Part shown: one piece after another, positions 7,328 through 15,830 of the stretch
Layout of the letters: every line of letters starts with the position of its first letter
Numbering within the stretch: the stretch's first letter is position 1
From: Planomonospora sp. ID82291
GTDB lineage: Bacteria > Actinomycetota > Actinomycetes > Streptosporangiales > Streptosporangiaceae
Direction: 5' to 3'
Assembly (NCBI RefSeq): GCF_015711645.1
Contig: NZ_JABTEX010000002.1
Span: forward strand, 310,001-374,000
Length of the DNA stretch: 64,000 nt
Notes under the pieces: generated by a model
What the model saw: the letters and a program-made list of their open reading frames with translations, nothing else
Databases searched by the model: none
Told to the model about the DNA's origin: nothing
Program-made: the position numbers and the translations under genes

Positions 7328-8548
7328 CTAGCCGAGGCGCTCCAGGACCATGGCCATGCCCTGGCCGCCGCCCACGCACATGGTCTCCAGGCCGATGGAC
7401 TTGTCGTGGAACCGGAGGCTGTTGATCAGCGTGGAGGTGATCCGGGCGCCGGTCATGCCGAACGGGTGGCCCACCGCGATGGCGCCCCCGTTGACGTTGA
7501 GCCGGTCGAGGTCGATGCCCAGTTCCTTGTAGGACGGGATGACCTGGGCGGCGAAGGCCTCGTTGATCTCCACGAGGTCGACGTCGTCGATGGACATGCC
7601 CGCCCGCGCCAGGGCCTGCCGGCTGGCCTCGACCGGGCCCAGGCCCATGATCTCGGGGGACAGCCCGCTCACGCCGGTGGACACGACGCGGGCGAGTGGC
7701 GTGATGCCCAGTTCCGCGGCCTTGGTGTCGCTCATCACGATCACGGCGGCGGCGCCGTCGTTGAGCGGGCAGCAGTTGCCCGCCGTGACGGTGCCGTCGG
7801 GGCGGAACACCGGCTTGAGCCGGGAGACGGCCTCGTAGGTGGTGCCGGCGCGGGGGCCGTCGTCCTTGCTGACCACGGTGCCGTCGGGCAGGGTCACCGG
7901 GGTGATGTCCTGCTCCCAGAAGCCGTTGGCGATCGCCTTCTCGGCGAGGTTCTGGGACCGGACGCCGAACTCGTCCTGCTCCTGGCGGGAGACGCCCTTG
8001 AGGCCGGCCACGTTCTCCGCGGTCTGGCCCATCGCGATGTAGACGTCCGGCAGCGCGCCGTCCTCACGGGGGTCGCGCCAGGCGGGGGCGCCGCCCTCGG
8101 CGGCCTTCTTCCCCCGGGCCTGCGCGTCGAGGAAGAGCGGGTTCTGCGTGTCGGACACGCCGTCGGCGCTGCCCTTGGCGAGGCGGGAGACGCACTCCAC
8201 ACCGGCCGAGATGAAGACGTCCCCCTCGCCCGCCTTGATGGCGTGCATGGCCATCCGGGTGGTCTGCAGCGAGGACGAGCAGTACCGGTTGACGGTGGTG
8301 CCGGGCACGCCGTCCAGACCGAGCAGGGTGGAGACCACCTTGGCCATGTTGAAGCCCTGCTCGCCGCCCGGCTGGCCGCAGCCCAGCATCAGGTCGTCGA
8401 TGGTGTTCGGGTCGAGCTGGGGGACCTTGGCCAGTGCGGCCTTGATCATTTGCGCCGTCAGGTCGTCAGGACGGATGTCCTTGAGCGATCCCTTGAAGGC
8501 GCGTCCGATGGGCGAGCGCGCGGTCGCGACGATGACTGCCTCGGGCAT
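7328..8548 (-). CDS. acetyl-CoA C-acyltransferase (thiolase)
   Basis: The 406-residue thiolase performs thiolytic cleavage or Claisen condensation of acyl-CoA in fatty-acid beta-oxidation. The nucleophilic Cys is C90 in NRYCSSSLQT. The conserved NVNGGAIAVGHPFGMTG supplies the catalytic His near residue 362, and CVGGGQGMAMV supplies the second Cys near residue 392. GGAGG lies 5-6 nt before the ATG at 8548. No FadB partner is adjacent. A TACCG-N2-CGGTA palindrome 76 bp upstream may be a TetR-type operator. Degradative function is more likely than acetoacetyl-CoA synthesis, but this is inference. Confidence 0.9.
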   Translation of the reverse strand: MPEAVIVATARSPIGRAFKGSLKDIRPDDLTAQMIKAALAKVPQLDPNTIDDLMLGCGQPGGEQGFNMAKVVSTLLGLDGVPGTTVNRYCSSSLQTTRMAMHAIKAGEGDVFISAGVECVSRLAKGSADGVSDTQNPLFLDAQARGKKAAEGGAPAWRDPREDGALPDVYIAMGQTAENVAGLKGVSRQEQDEFGVRSQNLAEKAIANGFWEQDITPVTLPDGTVVSKDDGPRAGTTYEAVSRLKPVFRPDGTVTAGNCCPLNDGAAAVIVMSDTKAAELGITPLARVVSTGVSGLSPEIMGLGPVEASRQALARAGMSIDDVDLVEINEAFAAQVIPSYKELGIDLDRLNVNGGAIAVGHPFGMTGARITSTLINSLRFHDKSIGLETMCVGGGQGMAMVLERLG

Positions 8549-8623
8549 GTGGCCTCCTGTGGTGACGGCGACGCCGCGCGTCGCGGCTCGCGGGTCCTTC
8601 GTCGATCGCTTCTCTGCGGAGGT

Positions 8624-8635
8624 TACCGTGCGGTA
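8624..8635. promoter_or_regulatory. candidate operator of the thiolase gene
   Basis: TACCG-TG-CGGTA is an inverted repeat with perfect 5-bp arms lying 76-87 bp upstream of the thiolase start, a usual place for a TetR-family fatty-acid regulator. No cognate regulator is in the window, so the assignment is tentative. Confidence 0.3.
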
Positions 8636-8692
8636 GCCCGGAAGCCACGACCCGGGGCGGGAAGAAACAGAACTTTGTTACGGAATGCCAAA

Positions 8693-8716
8693 GGGTCCCG
8701 CTGTTCGGCGGGACCC
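8693..8716 (-). terminator. intrinsic terminator of the lipoprotein gene
   Basis: GGGTCCCGC (8693-8701) pairs perfectly with GCGGGACCC (8708-8716) around a 6-nt loop. Read on the minus strand the stem is followed by a short TTTGG, just after the stop of the gene ending at 8762. Confidence 0.8.
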
Positions 8717-8761
8717 GGGCACAGTCGCGGACGGGGGAGCCGTCGGCGGGGCGCCGGAACG

Positions 8762-10105
8762 CTAGCCGTACATCCCCGGAGCGGTGGCGGTGGCGTCCTG
8801 GACGCCGTGCAGGCCGCCCTTCTCGTCGCGCCAGATGCGCCAGCCGTTCTGGCTGCCGGTGAACCAGCCGGGCGGGGCGCCGGCGCCGGTCACCCGCTTC
8901 CCGGTGGCCAGGTCGAACTCGCACAGCGAGGCCACGGAGTAGAACCCGGGGGCCTGGCCCTTCAGCGCGAGGGGCTGGGGGTCGGTGACGCAGAAGGACC
9001 AGCCGCGTTCCTCCTCGACCTCGGCCGGCCTGCCGGTGGCGAGGTCGAAGGCGGTCCCGCGCTTGCCGTGCTTGAGGAAGCCGATCCGGTCCATCCGCGC
9101 GGGGAAGGCCAGCCACCAGCCCGACCCCGGGACGTCGGTCGCCGGGATCTGACCGAGGACCCGGCCGCTCTCGGGGTCGAGCCGGGCGAACCCGCCGTAC
9201 TGGCCCTGCTGGTCGACCGGGCGGACGACGGGGGCGAACCCCGGGCTGCCGCTGGGGTAGACGCGCACGACCGAGGGGCGGATCCAGTTGACCGAGCCGT
9301 CGGAGAGCTTCACGGAGAAGAGCCCGAAGGCGGAGACCTTCTTCGTCCTGGGGTCGGTGTAGGGGGCGACGTAGCCGATGAGGTTCTCGGCCGTCGAGCC
9401 GAACGACCACCCGCCCGACATGTTGACGCCGGAGCCGAGGGCCTGCTCGACGGGCTGCTGCCAGACGACCTTCCCGGTCCGCAGGTCGTAGGCCTCCAGC
9501 AGGGGGTTGCGGGCCAGTCGCAGGAAGACCGCGCGCGAGGCGTTGGACCACTGCACCTCCGCGATGCCGGGGAGCCTCCACCGCGGCCTCCCGGTGGCCG
9601 GATCGAGCACGACGACCCGCGCCGTGGACAGGGCGGTGTTCTCCGACAGGCACACGAACATCCCGCACTTCTGCGGCCCGAAGGTGGAGTGGAGCGGCCG
9701 GGTCCACCGCGTGTTCCCGGTCTTCGCGTCGCGGCCGACGAGCGCGGCGGTCCGCCGCCGTTTCACGGACGGGTCGACGGTGACGACGACGGTCTGGTCG
9801 CGGCCCGTCTCGATGATCGCCGGAGCGGGGATCCCCATCCCGGGCAGCCGGCCCGCCATGGTCGCGGGAGCGGACCACAGCCGCTTGCCGGAGCCGAGGT
9901 CGAGGGCGACGGTCTCCAGCGTGCCGTCGGGTCGGAGCGACGTCGTCGCGGCGACGTCACCGGCGATGGCGGTGCGGCTGACCGCGTTCACCTCGGCGGT
10001 GTGCCAGCGGGGGTAGTCGGGGGTGGCCGCTTCACTGCCGGAGCAGCCGGCCAGGGTCAGGGCTCCGGCGAGCACCATGGCTGGTTTCGCGTGAGGCCGG
10101 ATCAC
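8762..10105 (-). CDS. lipoprotein with PQQ-like beta-propeller repeats
   Basis: The protein of about 447 residues has a lipobox signal peptide (LTLAGC, Cys near residue 21), so it is probably anchored outside the membrane. The body has repeated PQQ-like blade motifs of the form LDxxSGKxxW (LDLGSGKRLW, LDPATGRPRW, YDLRTGKVVW, LDPESGRVLG, FDLATGRPAE, FDLATGKRVT), giving about seven blades. It may be a scaffold or binding protein; no catalytic motif is seen. The GTG at 10105 is preferred because GGAG lies 10 nt upstream; a TTG at 10111 would add two residues with only 4-nt spacing. Confidence 0.8.
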   Translation of the reverse strand: MIRPHAKPAMVLAGALTLAGCSGSEAATPDYPRWHTAEVNAVSRTAIAGDVAATTSLRPDGTLETVALDLGSGKRLWSAPATMAGRLPGMGIPAPAIIETGRDQTVVVTVDPSVKRRRTAALVGRDAKTGNTRWTRPLHSTFGPQKCGMFVCLSENTALSTARVVVLDPATGRPRWRLPGIAEVQWSNASRAVFLRLARNPLLEAYDLRTGKVVWQQPVEQALGSGVNMSGGWSFGSTAENLIGYVAPYTDPRTKKVSAFGLFSVKLSDGSVNWIRPSVVRVYPSGSPGFAPVVRPVDQQGQYGGFARLDPESGRVLGQIPATDVPGSGWWLAFPARMDRIGFLKHGKRGTAFDLATGRPAEVEEERGWSFCVTDPQPLALKGQAPGFYSVASLCEFDLATGKRVTGAGAPPGWFTGSQNGWRIWRDEKGGLHGVQDATATAPGMYG

Positions 10106-10163
10106 AGGCAATCCACTCCAAAGAGGCGAGGCGTCACGACATCGCCGCGGAGGGTGACCGGGC

Positions 10164-11138
10164 TCAGGCGTCGTGAGGCAGCGGCTCAGGCCTCCGGCGG
10201 AGCAGCGTCACCCATCGTCCGTGGGGACCCGTGGCTCGACCGGCGACCCGGGTCGCGGACACCTCGGCGCCGGGCTCCTCCGCGGCCTTAGCCGCAGCAA
10301 GGTAAATCGACTGACCGCGCACGGGCTGCGGTTCGGGCCACAGCTCCAACGCAGTGCAAACAGAAGGTAGCACCGCGTAAGCGACTTGCGTGTAGCCTCG
10401 GCGAGATGGATGGTAACGGTCGGGTCCGAACATTTCGTGGGGGTTTGCCGCGAATTCCTCACCCAGGAGGTCGGCGAAGGCCACCGTCCGCCCGCCCGCC
10501 TCGATGACCGCGACGGTCTGCGCGGCGGCGAGCTGCCGGCTCCAGCGCCTGGTCACCCAGCGCAGCGGCTGCGGGAGCGGCCGGACCGTGCCCAGGTCCG
10601 GGCAGGTGCCCACGACCACCTCGGCTCCGGCCTCGCGCAGCCGCCGCACCGCCTTCTGCAGATGCCGTACGGCCTGCGCCGGGAAGGTCTGCGTGGTGAC
10701 GTCGTTGGCCCCGATGAAGACGACCGCGACCTCCGGGCGCGCCTCCAGCGCCCGGTCCACCTGCTCGTCGAGATCGGCGGAGGCCGCCCCCGACACGCCG
10801 GCCACGGTGAGCCGTACCGGCCGCTCGGCGACGGCGGCCACGCCGCACGCGATGAGCACGCCGGGGGTGTCGGCGGGGTCGGTCATGCCCAGGCCGACCG
10901 AGGTGGAGTCGCCGAGCATGGCCATCCGGATCGGCTCGCCGCCGAACTCGCCGTAGAGCCCGTCCGAGGGCGGCCCCTCCATGCCGTGGGGGCGCCCGAC
11001 GATCCGCCGGGCCAGCACGCCCTCGGCGAACAGGATCCCGTAGGTGGCCGCGCCGAGCAGGGTCAGTCCGCCCCCTCCCACGGCCGCCGCCGCCGCGATG
11101 CGCCGCGCGGCCCGAGCCGCGCCGGGTGTCCAGGCCAC
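10164..11138 (-). CDS. SGNH/GDSL-family hydrolase with N-terminal membrane segment
   Basis: The 324-residue protein has block I MLGDSTSVGLG (nucleophile Ser), block III GANDVTTQT and block V PDRYHPSRRGY (Asp-His pair), the full catalytic set of SGNH lipases/esterases. A single hydrophobic segment near residues 12-32 suggests an anchored extracytoplasmic enzyme, probably a carbohydrate or lipid esterase. The GTG at 11138 is chosen because GGAGGAGG lies 9 nt upstream; the frame stays open further upstream without a ribosome site. It is divergent from cbs. The substrate is unknown. Confidence 0.88.
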   Translation of the reverse strand: MAWTPGAARAARRIAAAAAVGGGGLTLLGAATYGILFAEGVLARRIVGRPHGMEGPPSDGLYGEFGGEPIRMAMLGDSTSVGLGMTDPADTPGVLIACGVAAVAERPVRLTVAGVSGAASADLDEQVDRALEARPEVAVVFIGANDVTTQTFPAQAVRHLQKAVRRLREAGAEVVVGTCPDLGTVRPLPQPLRWVTRRWSRQLAAAQTVAVIEAGGRTVAFADLLGEEFAANPHEMFGPDRYHPSRRGYTQVAYAVLPSVCTALELWPEPQPVRGQSIYLAAAKAAEEPGAEVSATRVAGRATGPHGRWVTLLRRRPEPLPHDA

Positions 11139-11331
11139 GTGTCCGCGTCCTCCTCCGCTGTCGTGCTCCCCAGATGACCGGTTGACTTCGTCGTACCCGT
11201 GGCGACACGGTGCGTCGCGGTGCGACGGTAGCGTTTGAGGGGAAACCGACCGGGTCCCGGTCACCCCCTGGGATCTTGGCATCCGACAGAACAAGCTGAC
11301 AAAGCTTCGGTATTTCGAGGTGATCAACGCG

Positions 11332-12702
11332 ATGCGCGTACATGACTCGCTGGTGGAGCTGATGGGCGACACCCCGCTCGTCAGGCTGCACAAGGTGACC
11401 GCGGGCCTGCCGGCCCAGGTGCTCGCCAAGGTCGAGTACTTCAACCCCGGCGGCTCGGTGAAGGACCGCATCGCGGTGCGCATGATCGACGCCGCGGAGA
11501 AGTCGGGCGCGCTGCGTCCGGGAGGCACGATCGTGGAGCCCACCTCGGGCAACACCGGCGTCGGCCTGGCCATCGTGGCGCAGCAGCGCGGGTACAGGTG
11601 CCTGTTCGTGGTGCCGGACAAGGTCGCCCAGGACAAGATCGCCGTGCTCCGGGCCTACGGGGCCGAGGTCGTCGTCTGCCCGACCGCCGTCTCGCCCGAC
11701 CACCCCGACTCCTACTACTCCGTCTCCGACCGGCTGGCCAGGGAGGTCCCCAACGCCTGGAAGCCCGACCAGTACTCCAACCCGCAGAACCCCGAGAGCC
11801 ACTACCACACCACCGGTCCGGAGATCTGGGAGCAGACCGAGGGGCGGATCACCCACTTCGTGGCGGGTGTCGGCACGGGCGGCACGATCAGCGGCACCGG
11901 CCGCTACCTCAAGGAGGTCTCCGGCGGCCGGGTGAAGATCATCGGAGCCGACCCCGAAGGTTCGGTCTACTCCGGCGGCACCGGCCGGCCGTACCTCGTG
12001 GAGGGCGTCGGCGAGGACATCTGGCCGGCCACCTACGACACCGGGATCTGCGACGAGATCATCGCGGTCTCCGACAAGGACTCCTTCGGCATGACCCGCC
12101 GGCTGGCCCGCGAGGAGGCCCTGCTGGTGGGCGGCTCCTGCGGCATGGCCACGGTCGCGGCGCTGCGCGTGGCGCAGCAGGCCGGGCCGGACGACGTGGT
12201 CGTGGTGCTGCTGCCCGACGGCGGCCGCGGCTACCTGTCCAAGATCTTCAATGACGAGTGGATGGCCGACTACGGCTTCCTGACCACCTCCTCCGAGGAG
12301 GGACTGGTGCGGGACGTGCTGGTCCGCAAGGGCACCGGTCTGCCGGAGTTCGTGCACACGCACCCGCACGAGTCGGTGGACACCGCGATCGCCATCATGC
12401 GGGAGTACGGCGTCTCGCAGCTCCCGGTGATGAAGGAGGAGCCGCCGGTCATGGCGGCGGAGGTGGTCGGCTCGATCGTGGAGCGCGACCTGCTCGACGC
12501 CCTCTACCGGGGACGGCTCCGCCCGGACGAGCCGCTGGCCGGGCACATGTCGCCGCCGCTCCCCATGATCGGCGCCGGCGAGCCCGTCGCGCACGCGGTC
12601 GAGGCCCTGGAGAAGGCCGACGCCGCCGTGGTCCTCGACGACGGCAAGCCCGTCGGCCTGCTCACCCGCCAGGACCTGCTGGCCTTCCTGGTCACCCACT
12701 AG
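11332..12702 (+). CDS. cbs: cystathionine beta-synthase
   Basis: The 456-residue PLP enzyme condenses serine and homocysteine to cystathionine in reverse transsulfuration. The PLP lysine lies in NPGGSVKDR near residue 43, the substrate loop is EPTSGNTG, the phosphate-binding loop GVGTGGTISG. Two C-terminal CBS domains (about residues 335-456) end in DGKPVGLLTRQDLLAFL. There is no N-terminal haem-binding region. The ATG at 11332 sits 6 nt after GAGGTGATC (11317-11325), a 9-nt match to the 16S tail. A cystathionine gamma-synthase/lyase gene lies 2 kb downstream, supporting methionine-cysteine interconversion. Confidence 0.93.
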   Translation: MRVHDSLVELMGDTPLVRLHKVTAGLPAQVLAKVEYFNPGGSVKDRIAVRMIDAAEKSGALRPGGTIVEPTSGNTGVGLAIVAQQRGYRCLFVVPDKVAQDKIAVLRAYGAEVVVCPTAVSPDHPDSYYSVSDRLAREVPNAWKPDQYSNPQNPESHYHTTGPEIWEQTEGRITHFVAGVGTGGTISGTGRYLKEVSGGRVKIIGADPEGSVYSGGTGRPYLVEGVGEDIWPATYDTGICDEIIAVSDKDSFGMTRRLAREEALLVGGSCGMATVAALRVAQQAGPDDVVVVLLPDGGRGYLSKIFNDEWMADYGFLTTSSEEGLVRDVLVRKGTGLPEFVHTHPHESVDTAIAIMREYGVSQLPVMKEEPPVMAAEVVGSIVERDLLDALYRGRLRPDEPLAGHMSPPLPMIGAGEPVAHAVEALEKADAAVVLDDGKPVGLLTRQDLLAFLVTH

Positions 12703-12717
12703 CCGCCGCCCCCGACC

Positions 12718-12880
12718 CGCGGCGCGCAGCGTCGCGATCGACCCGCGAGGGGGCTCCGGTGTCTGGACTGAGGAGCGCGCGCAGCGAAGCGAGCACGCGA
12801 CGAGGGAAGACACCGGTCACCGGCCCCCGAGCCGCGGCGCGCAGCGTCGCGATCGACCCGCGGCGCGCAGCGTCGCGATC
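12718..12880. repeat. three copies of a 22-bp intergenic repeat
   Basis: CGCGGCGCGCAGCGTCGCGA plus TC occurs at 12718-12739, 12833-12854 and 12859-12880. A divergent relative (GCGCGCAGCGAAGCGAGC) lies at about 12776-12793. They fill the space between the convergent cbs and kinase genes, and the last copy touches the kinase stop codon. They look like dispersed REP-type elements. Confidence 0.75.
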
Positions 12881-14024
12881 AAACAGGGAATTCGGCGAAC
12901 ACCTCCCAGGCGCCCTCGGGGGTGGGACCCGCGTAGAGACGGCCGCCGAGCGCCTCGACGCGCTCGGCCATGCCGACCAGGCCGAAGCCGCCGCCGAGGC
13001 GGGAGACCCTGATGTCGGAGGCCGAGGCGTAGTTGCGCACGCGCAGCCGTACGCACCGGTTCACCAGCCGCAGGTCGGCCTCCACCCAGCCGGCGCCGGG
13101 AGCGTGGCGGCGGACGTTGGTGAGGGACTCCTGCAGCACGCGGTGGAGGGTGGTCAGCACCTCCGGCGGCAGGGTGTCGTCGGTGATGTCCTGGCCGACC
13201 TCGAAGGCGACCCTGGGACCACCGTGGGCCGAGAACCGCTCCGCGAGCACGCGCATGTCCGCCAGGCGCGTGCCGGGGGTGCGGGCGGCCTCGTCCGCCC
13301 GCAGGACGCCGACCAGACGGCGCATCGAGGTCAGCGCGTCGGCTCCGGCGTTCGCGATCGCGTCGAGCGCGGGGGCCACCGCCTCCGGCTTCGCCTCGGC
13401 GACGACCTTGGCCGCCTGCGCCTGGACCACGATCCCGGTGATGTGGTGGGCGACCAGATCGTGCAGTTCGCGGGCGAGCTCCAGCCGTTCGGCGCGCCGT
13501 ACCGAGTGCACGGCTTCGCGGCGGCGCTCCAGTTGGAAGCGGAGGTAGGCGCCGACGCCGGCGGCCATGGACCAGGTGAAGAAGAGCAGGAAGCCCAGGA
13601 CGAGGGAGGGCTCGGACTGGCCGACCCGGCCGGCCGAGGACTCCAGCATGAGCATCGCCACCACGGCGAAGATCGCAGCGTTCTTGACCGGCTCGATCCA
13701 GCGCAGCCCGCCGACGGTGAGGACGAGCAGCGCCCCGGTCTCGGCGAGACCGGGGCCGGCGTCGCCGGGCTGGATCGCCGCGGCGGCGACGGTGGCGGCG
13801 AACGACAGCCCCAGCAGGATCGCGTACGGCAGGACGCGGCTGCGGTGGCGGCGCCACACCGCGTAGATCCCGTAGGCGCCGCAGCCGAAGGAGAGCAGAT
13901 GCTCCGGGTTCTCTCCCCCCAGCGCTATCGCGAGGTCCAGCAGGAGCAGCAGCCCGAGCCAGCAGAGCAGGACGATCTCGCTGAGCCGTCGGATCCAGTA
14001 GACAACGCGATGCGATTCCCCCAC
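12879..14024 (-). CDS. orphan NarL-type membrane sensor histidine kinase
   Basis: The 381-residue protein has about six transmembrane helices in its first 180 residues. A HisKA_3 dimerisation domain follows with phospho-acceptor RELHDLVAHHITG. The HATPase domain has an N-box (QESLTNVRRHA) and GGGFGLVGMAERVEALGG. No response regulator gene is adjacent. The start is set at GTG 14024: TAGGCT lies on the coding strand 8 nt upstream, the leaderless pattern seen repeatedly here, while the ATG at 14060 has no ribosome site. The stimulus is unknown; the membrane domain lacks a large extracellular loop. Confidence 0.85.
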   Translation of the reverse strand: MGESHRVVYWIRRLSEIVLLCWLGLLLLLDLAIALGGENPEHLLSFGCGAYGIYAVWRRHRSRVLPYAILLGLSFAATVAAAAIQPGDAGPGLAETGALLVLTVGGLRWIEPVKNAAIFAVVAMLMLESSAGRVGQSEPSLVLGFLLFFTWSMAAGVGAYLRFQLERRREAVHSVRRAERLELARELHDLVAHHITGIVVQAQAAKVVAEAKPEAVAPALDAIANAGADALTSMRRLVGVLRADEAARTPGTRLADMRVLAERFSAHGGPRVAFEVGQDITDDTLPPEVLTTLHRVLQESLTNVRRHAPGAGWVEADLRLVNRCVRLRVRNYASASDIRVSRLGGGFGLVGMAERVEALGGRLYAGPTPEGAWEVFAEFPV

Positions 14025-14162
14025 GGCCGATGAGCCTAATCCGGATGGTCGAGGTGACATATCGGCCGTTCGGCCGAAGGCCCTCCCGCGGGACCGGCCC
14101 TTCAGCGGAGGCGGGACCCCCGGTCCCCGGCGGATGCTTGAAGCGTCGAAGGGGAGAGGGAA

Positions 14163-14426
14163 ATGATCGTCATCGGGATCGTGTTGCTGGCAGTCGGACT
14201 CGTCGTCGCGTTGTGCCTGGCGCTCGCCGACCCGGTCCTGCTCTCGCGCATCAACGGGGAGCCCGCCGTGGGGGCGAGCGGCCGGCACATCCAGGCACCG
14301 CCGGTCACCGCCATCGCCGGGGTCACCGCCATCGCCGGGGGCGCCGCCGGGGTCGGTGACGAGGGCGCCGAGGTGGTGCCGTTCAGGCCGCGGCGCCCGG
14401 GTGACGGCGAGCCGCAGGCCGCGTAG
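14163..14426 (+). CDS. small membrane protein, unknown
   Basis: The 87-residue protein has one N-terminal hydrophobic helix (MIVIGIVLLAVGLVVALCLA) and a polar, probably disordered tail with a perfect VTAIAG duplication near residues 48-59. GGGGAGAGGG precedes the ATG by a few bases, supporting expression. It is divergent from the sensor kinase and could be an accessory to it, but only position suggests this. Confidence 0.55.
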   Translation: MIVIGIVLLAVGLVVALCLALADPVLLSRINGEPAVGASGRHIQAPPVTAIAGVTAIAGGAAGVGDEGAEVVPFRPRRPGDGEPQAA

Positions 14427-14482
14427 CAGACCACCGGACGCTCCGGGAGCACGGCGGTTGGGGGACCGTCGCCCGGAGACCG

Positions 14483-14532
14483 CCGGCCCGCGTCCCGCCT
14501 CTGGAACTCCAGGGAGGCGGAACGCGGGCCGG
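14483..14532. terminator. long hairpin before metB
   Basis: CCGGCCCGCGT-C-CCGCCTC (14483-14501) pairs with GAGGCGG-A-ACGCGGGCCGG (14514-14532): about 18 bp with one mismatch and a 12-nt loop. It lies between the small membrane gene and the cystathionine gamma-synthase gene. There is no T-run. Confidence 0.65.
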
Positions 14533-14649
14533 TCCGCGTTCGGGCGGGCGGACTCGTGCGGGATCGGTCCGTGTCCCGGCGGACCGGCCCCGCACGGACG
14601 CGGGCCGGGCCGCGTCCTGCGGGACGCGAAGCGGAGTAGCGTGACCCGT

Positions 14650-15789
14650 ATGAGTGAAGGATTCGAGACCCTGGCCATCCACGCCGGTCAGGAGGCCGAC
14701 CCCCAGACCGGGGCCGTCGTGCCGCCCATCTACGCGGTGTCCACCTACAAGCAGGACGGCGTGGGAGGACTGCGCTCCGGATACGAGTACAGCCGGTCGG
14801 CCAACCCGACCAGGACCGCCCTGGAGGAGGCGATCGCCGCCGTCGAGGGCGGCGTCCGCGGCCTTGCCTTCGCCTCCGGCCTGGCGGCCGAGGACACCGT
14901 GCTGCGCACGGTCTGCAGGCCGGGCGACCACGTGATCATCCCGAACGACGCCTACGGCGGCACCTACCGCCTGTTCGCGAAGGTCCACGAGAACTGGGGG
15001 CTGCACTACGACCCGGTGCCGCTGGGCGACCTGGCCGCGGTGGCCGCCGCCATCACCCAGAAGACCCGGGTCATCTGGGTGGAGACGCCCACCAACCCGC
15101 TGCTCGGCATCGCCGACATCGCCGCCCTGGCGCAGCTGGCGCACGACTGCGGCGCGCTGCTGGTGGTGGACAACACCTTCGCCTCGCCGTACCTGCAGCA
15201 GCCGCTGGCGCTGGGCGCGGACGTCGTGGTGCACTCCACCACCAAGTACGTCGGCGGTCACTCCGACGTGGTCGGCGGGGCGCTCGTCGCCCGGGACGCC
15301 GAGCTCGGCGAGCGGCTGGCCTACCACCAGAACGCGATGGGCGCGGTGGCCGGTCCGTTCGACGCGTGGCTGACGCTGCGGGGGCTCAAGACGCTCGCGG
15401 TGCGGATGGACCGCCACTGCGACAACGCCGAGCGGGTGGTCGACCTCCTGCTCGCCCACCCGAGGGTGACCTCGGTGCTCTATCCGGGCCTGCCCGAGCA
15501 CCCCGGCCACGAGGTGGCGGCCAAGCAGATGCGGCGCTTCGGCGGCATGATCTCCTTCCGGGTCGCCGGCGGCGAGGCGGAGGCGGTCGAGGTCTGCAAC
15601 CGGGCCCGGCTGTTCACCCTGGGCGAGTCGCTGGGCGGCGTGGAGTCGCTGATCGAGCACCCGGGCCGGATGACCCACGCCTCCGCCGCGGGCTCGCCGC
15701 TGGAGGTCCCCGGCGACCTGGTCCGCCTCTCGGTCGGCATCGAGACGGTCGACGACCTGCTCGCCGACCTCACTCAGGCGCTCGGCTAG
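14650..15789 (+). CDS. metB: cystathionine gamma-synthase/gamma-lyase
   Basis: The 379-residue Cys/Met-metabolism PLP enzyme has the PLP-binding lysine in STTKYVGGHSD near residue 200. The N-terminal ETLAIHAGQEADPQTGAVVPP and C-terminal SLGGVESLIEHPGRMTHAS segments are standard. It makes cystathionine from O-acyl-homoserine and Cys, or cleaves cystathionine; with a cbs gene nearby, lyase activity in reverse transsulfuration is equally plausible, and actinobacterial members are often bifunctional. The ATG at 14650 follows TAGCGT by 7 nt without a good ribosome site, so translation is probably leaderless. Confidence 0.9.
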   Translation: MSEGFETLAIHAGQEADPQTGAVVPPIYAVSTYKQDGVGGLRSGYEYSRSANPTRTALEEAIAAVEGGVRGLAFASGLAAEDTVLRTVCRPGDHVIIPNDAYGGTYRLFAKVHENWGLHYDPVPLGDLAAVAAAITQKTRVIWVETPTNPLLGIADIAALAQLAHDCGALLVVDNTFASPYLQQPLALGADVVVHSTTKYVGGHSDVVGGALVARDAELGERLAYHQNAMGAVAGPFDAWLTLRGLKTLAVRMDRHCDNAERVVDLLLAHPRVTSVLYPGLPEHPGHEVAAKQMRRFGGMISFRVAGGEAEAVEVCNRARLFTLGESLGGVESLIEHPGRMTHASAAGSPLEVPGDLVRLSVGIETVDDLLADLTQALG

Positions 15790-15830
15790 CCGTACCGGCC
15801 GCGCGGGTCAGGGCCGGCCCCAGACCGGGA

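Noticed and set aside
7406-10291. 961-codon plus-strand open frame across the thiolase and lipoprotein genes
   Set aside because: It is the antisense shadow of two real minus-strand genes, with low-complexity composition.
10459-12813. 784-codon minus-strand open frame over cbs
   Set aside because: It runs antisense through cbs and out of frame through the SGNH hydrolase gene; no start signal or recognisable domain.
14060-14060. ATG 14060 as start of the sensor kinase
   Set aside because: No ribosome site; the GTG at 14024 has TAGGCT at leaderless distance and begins just before the first hydrophobic region.
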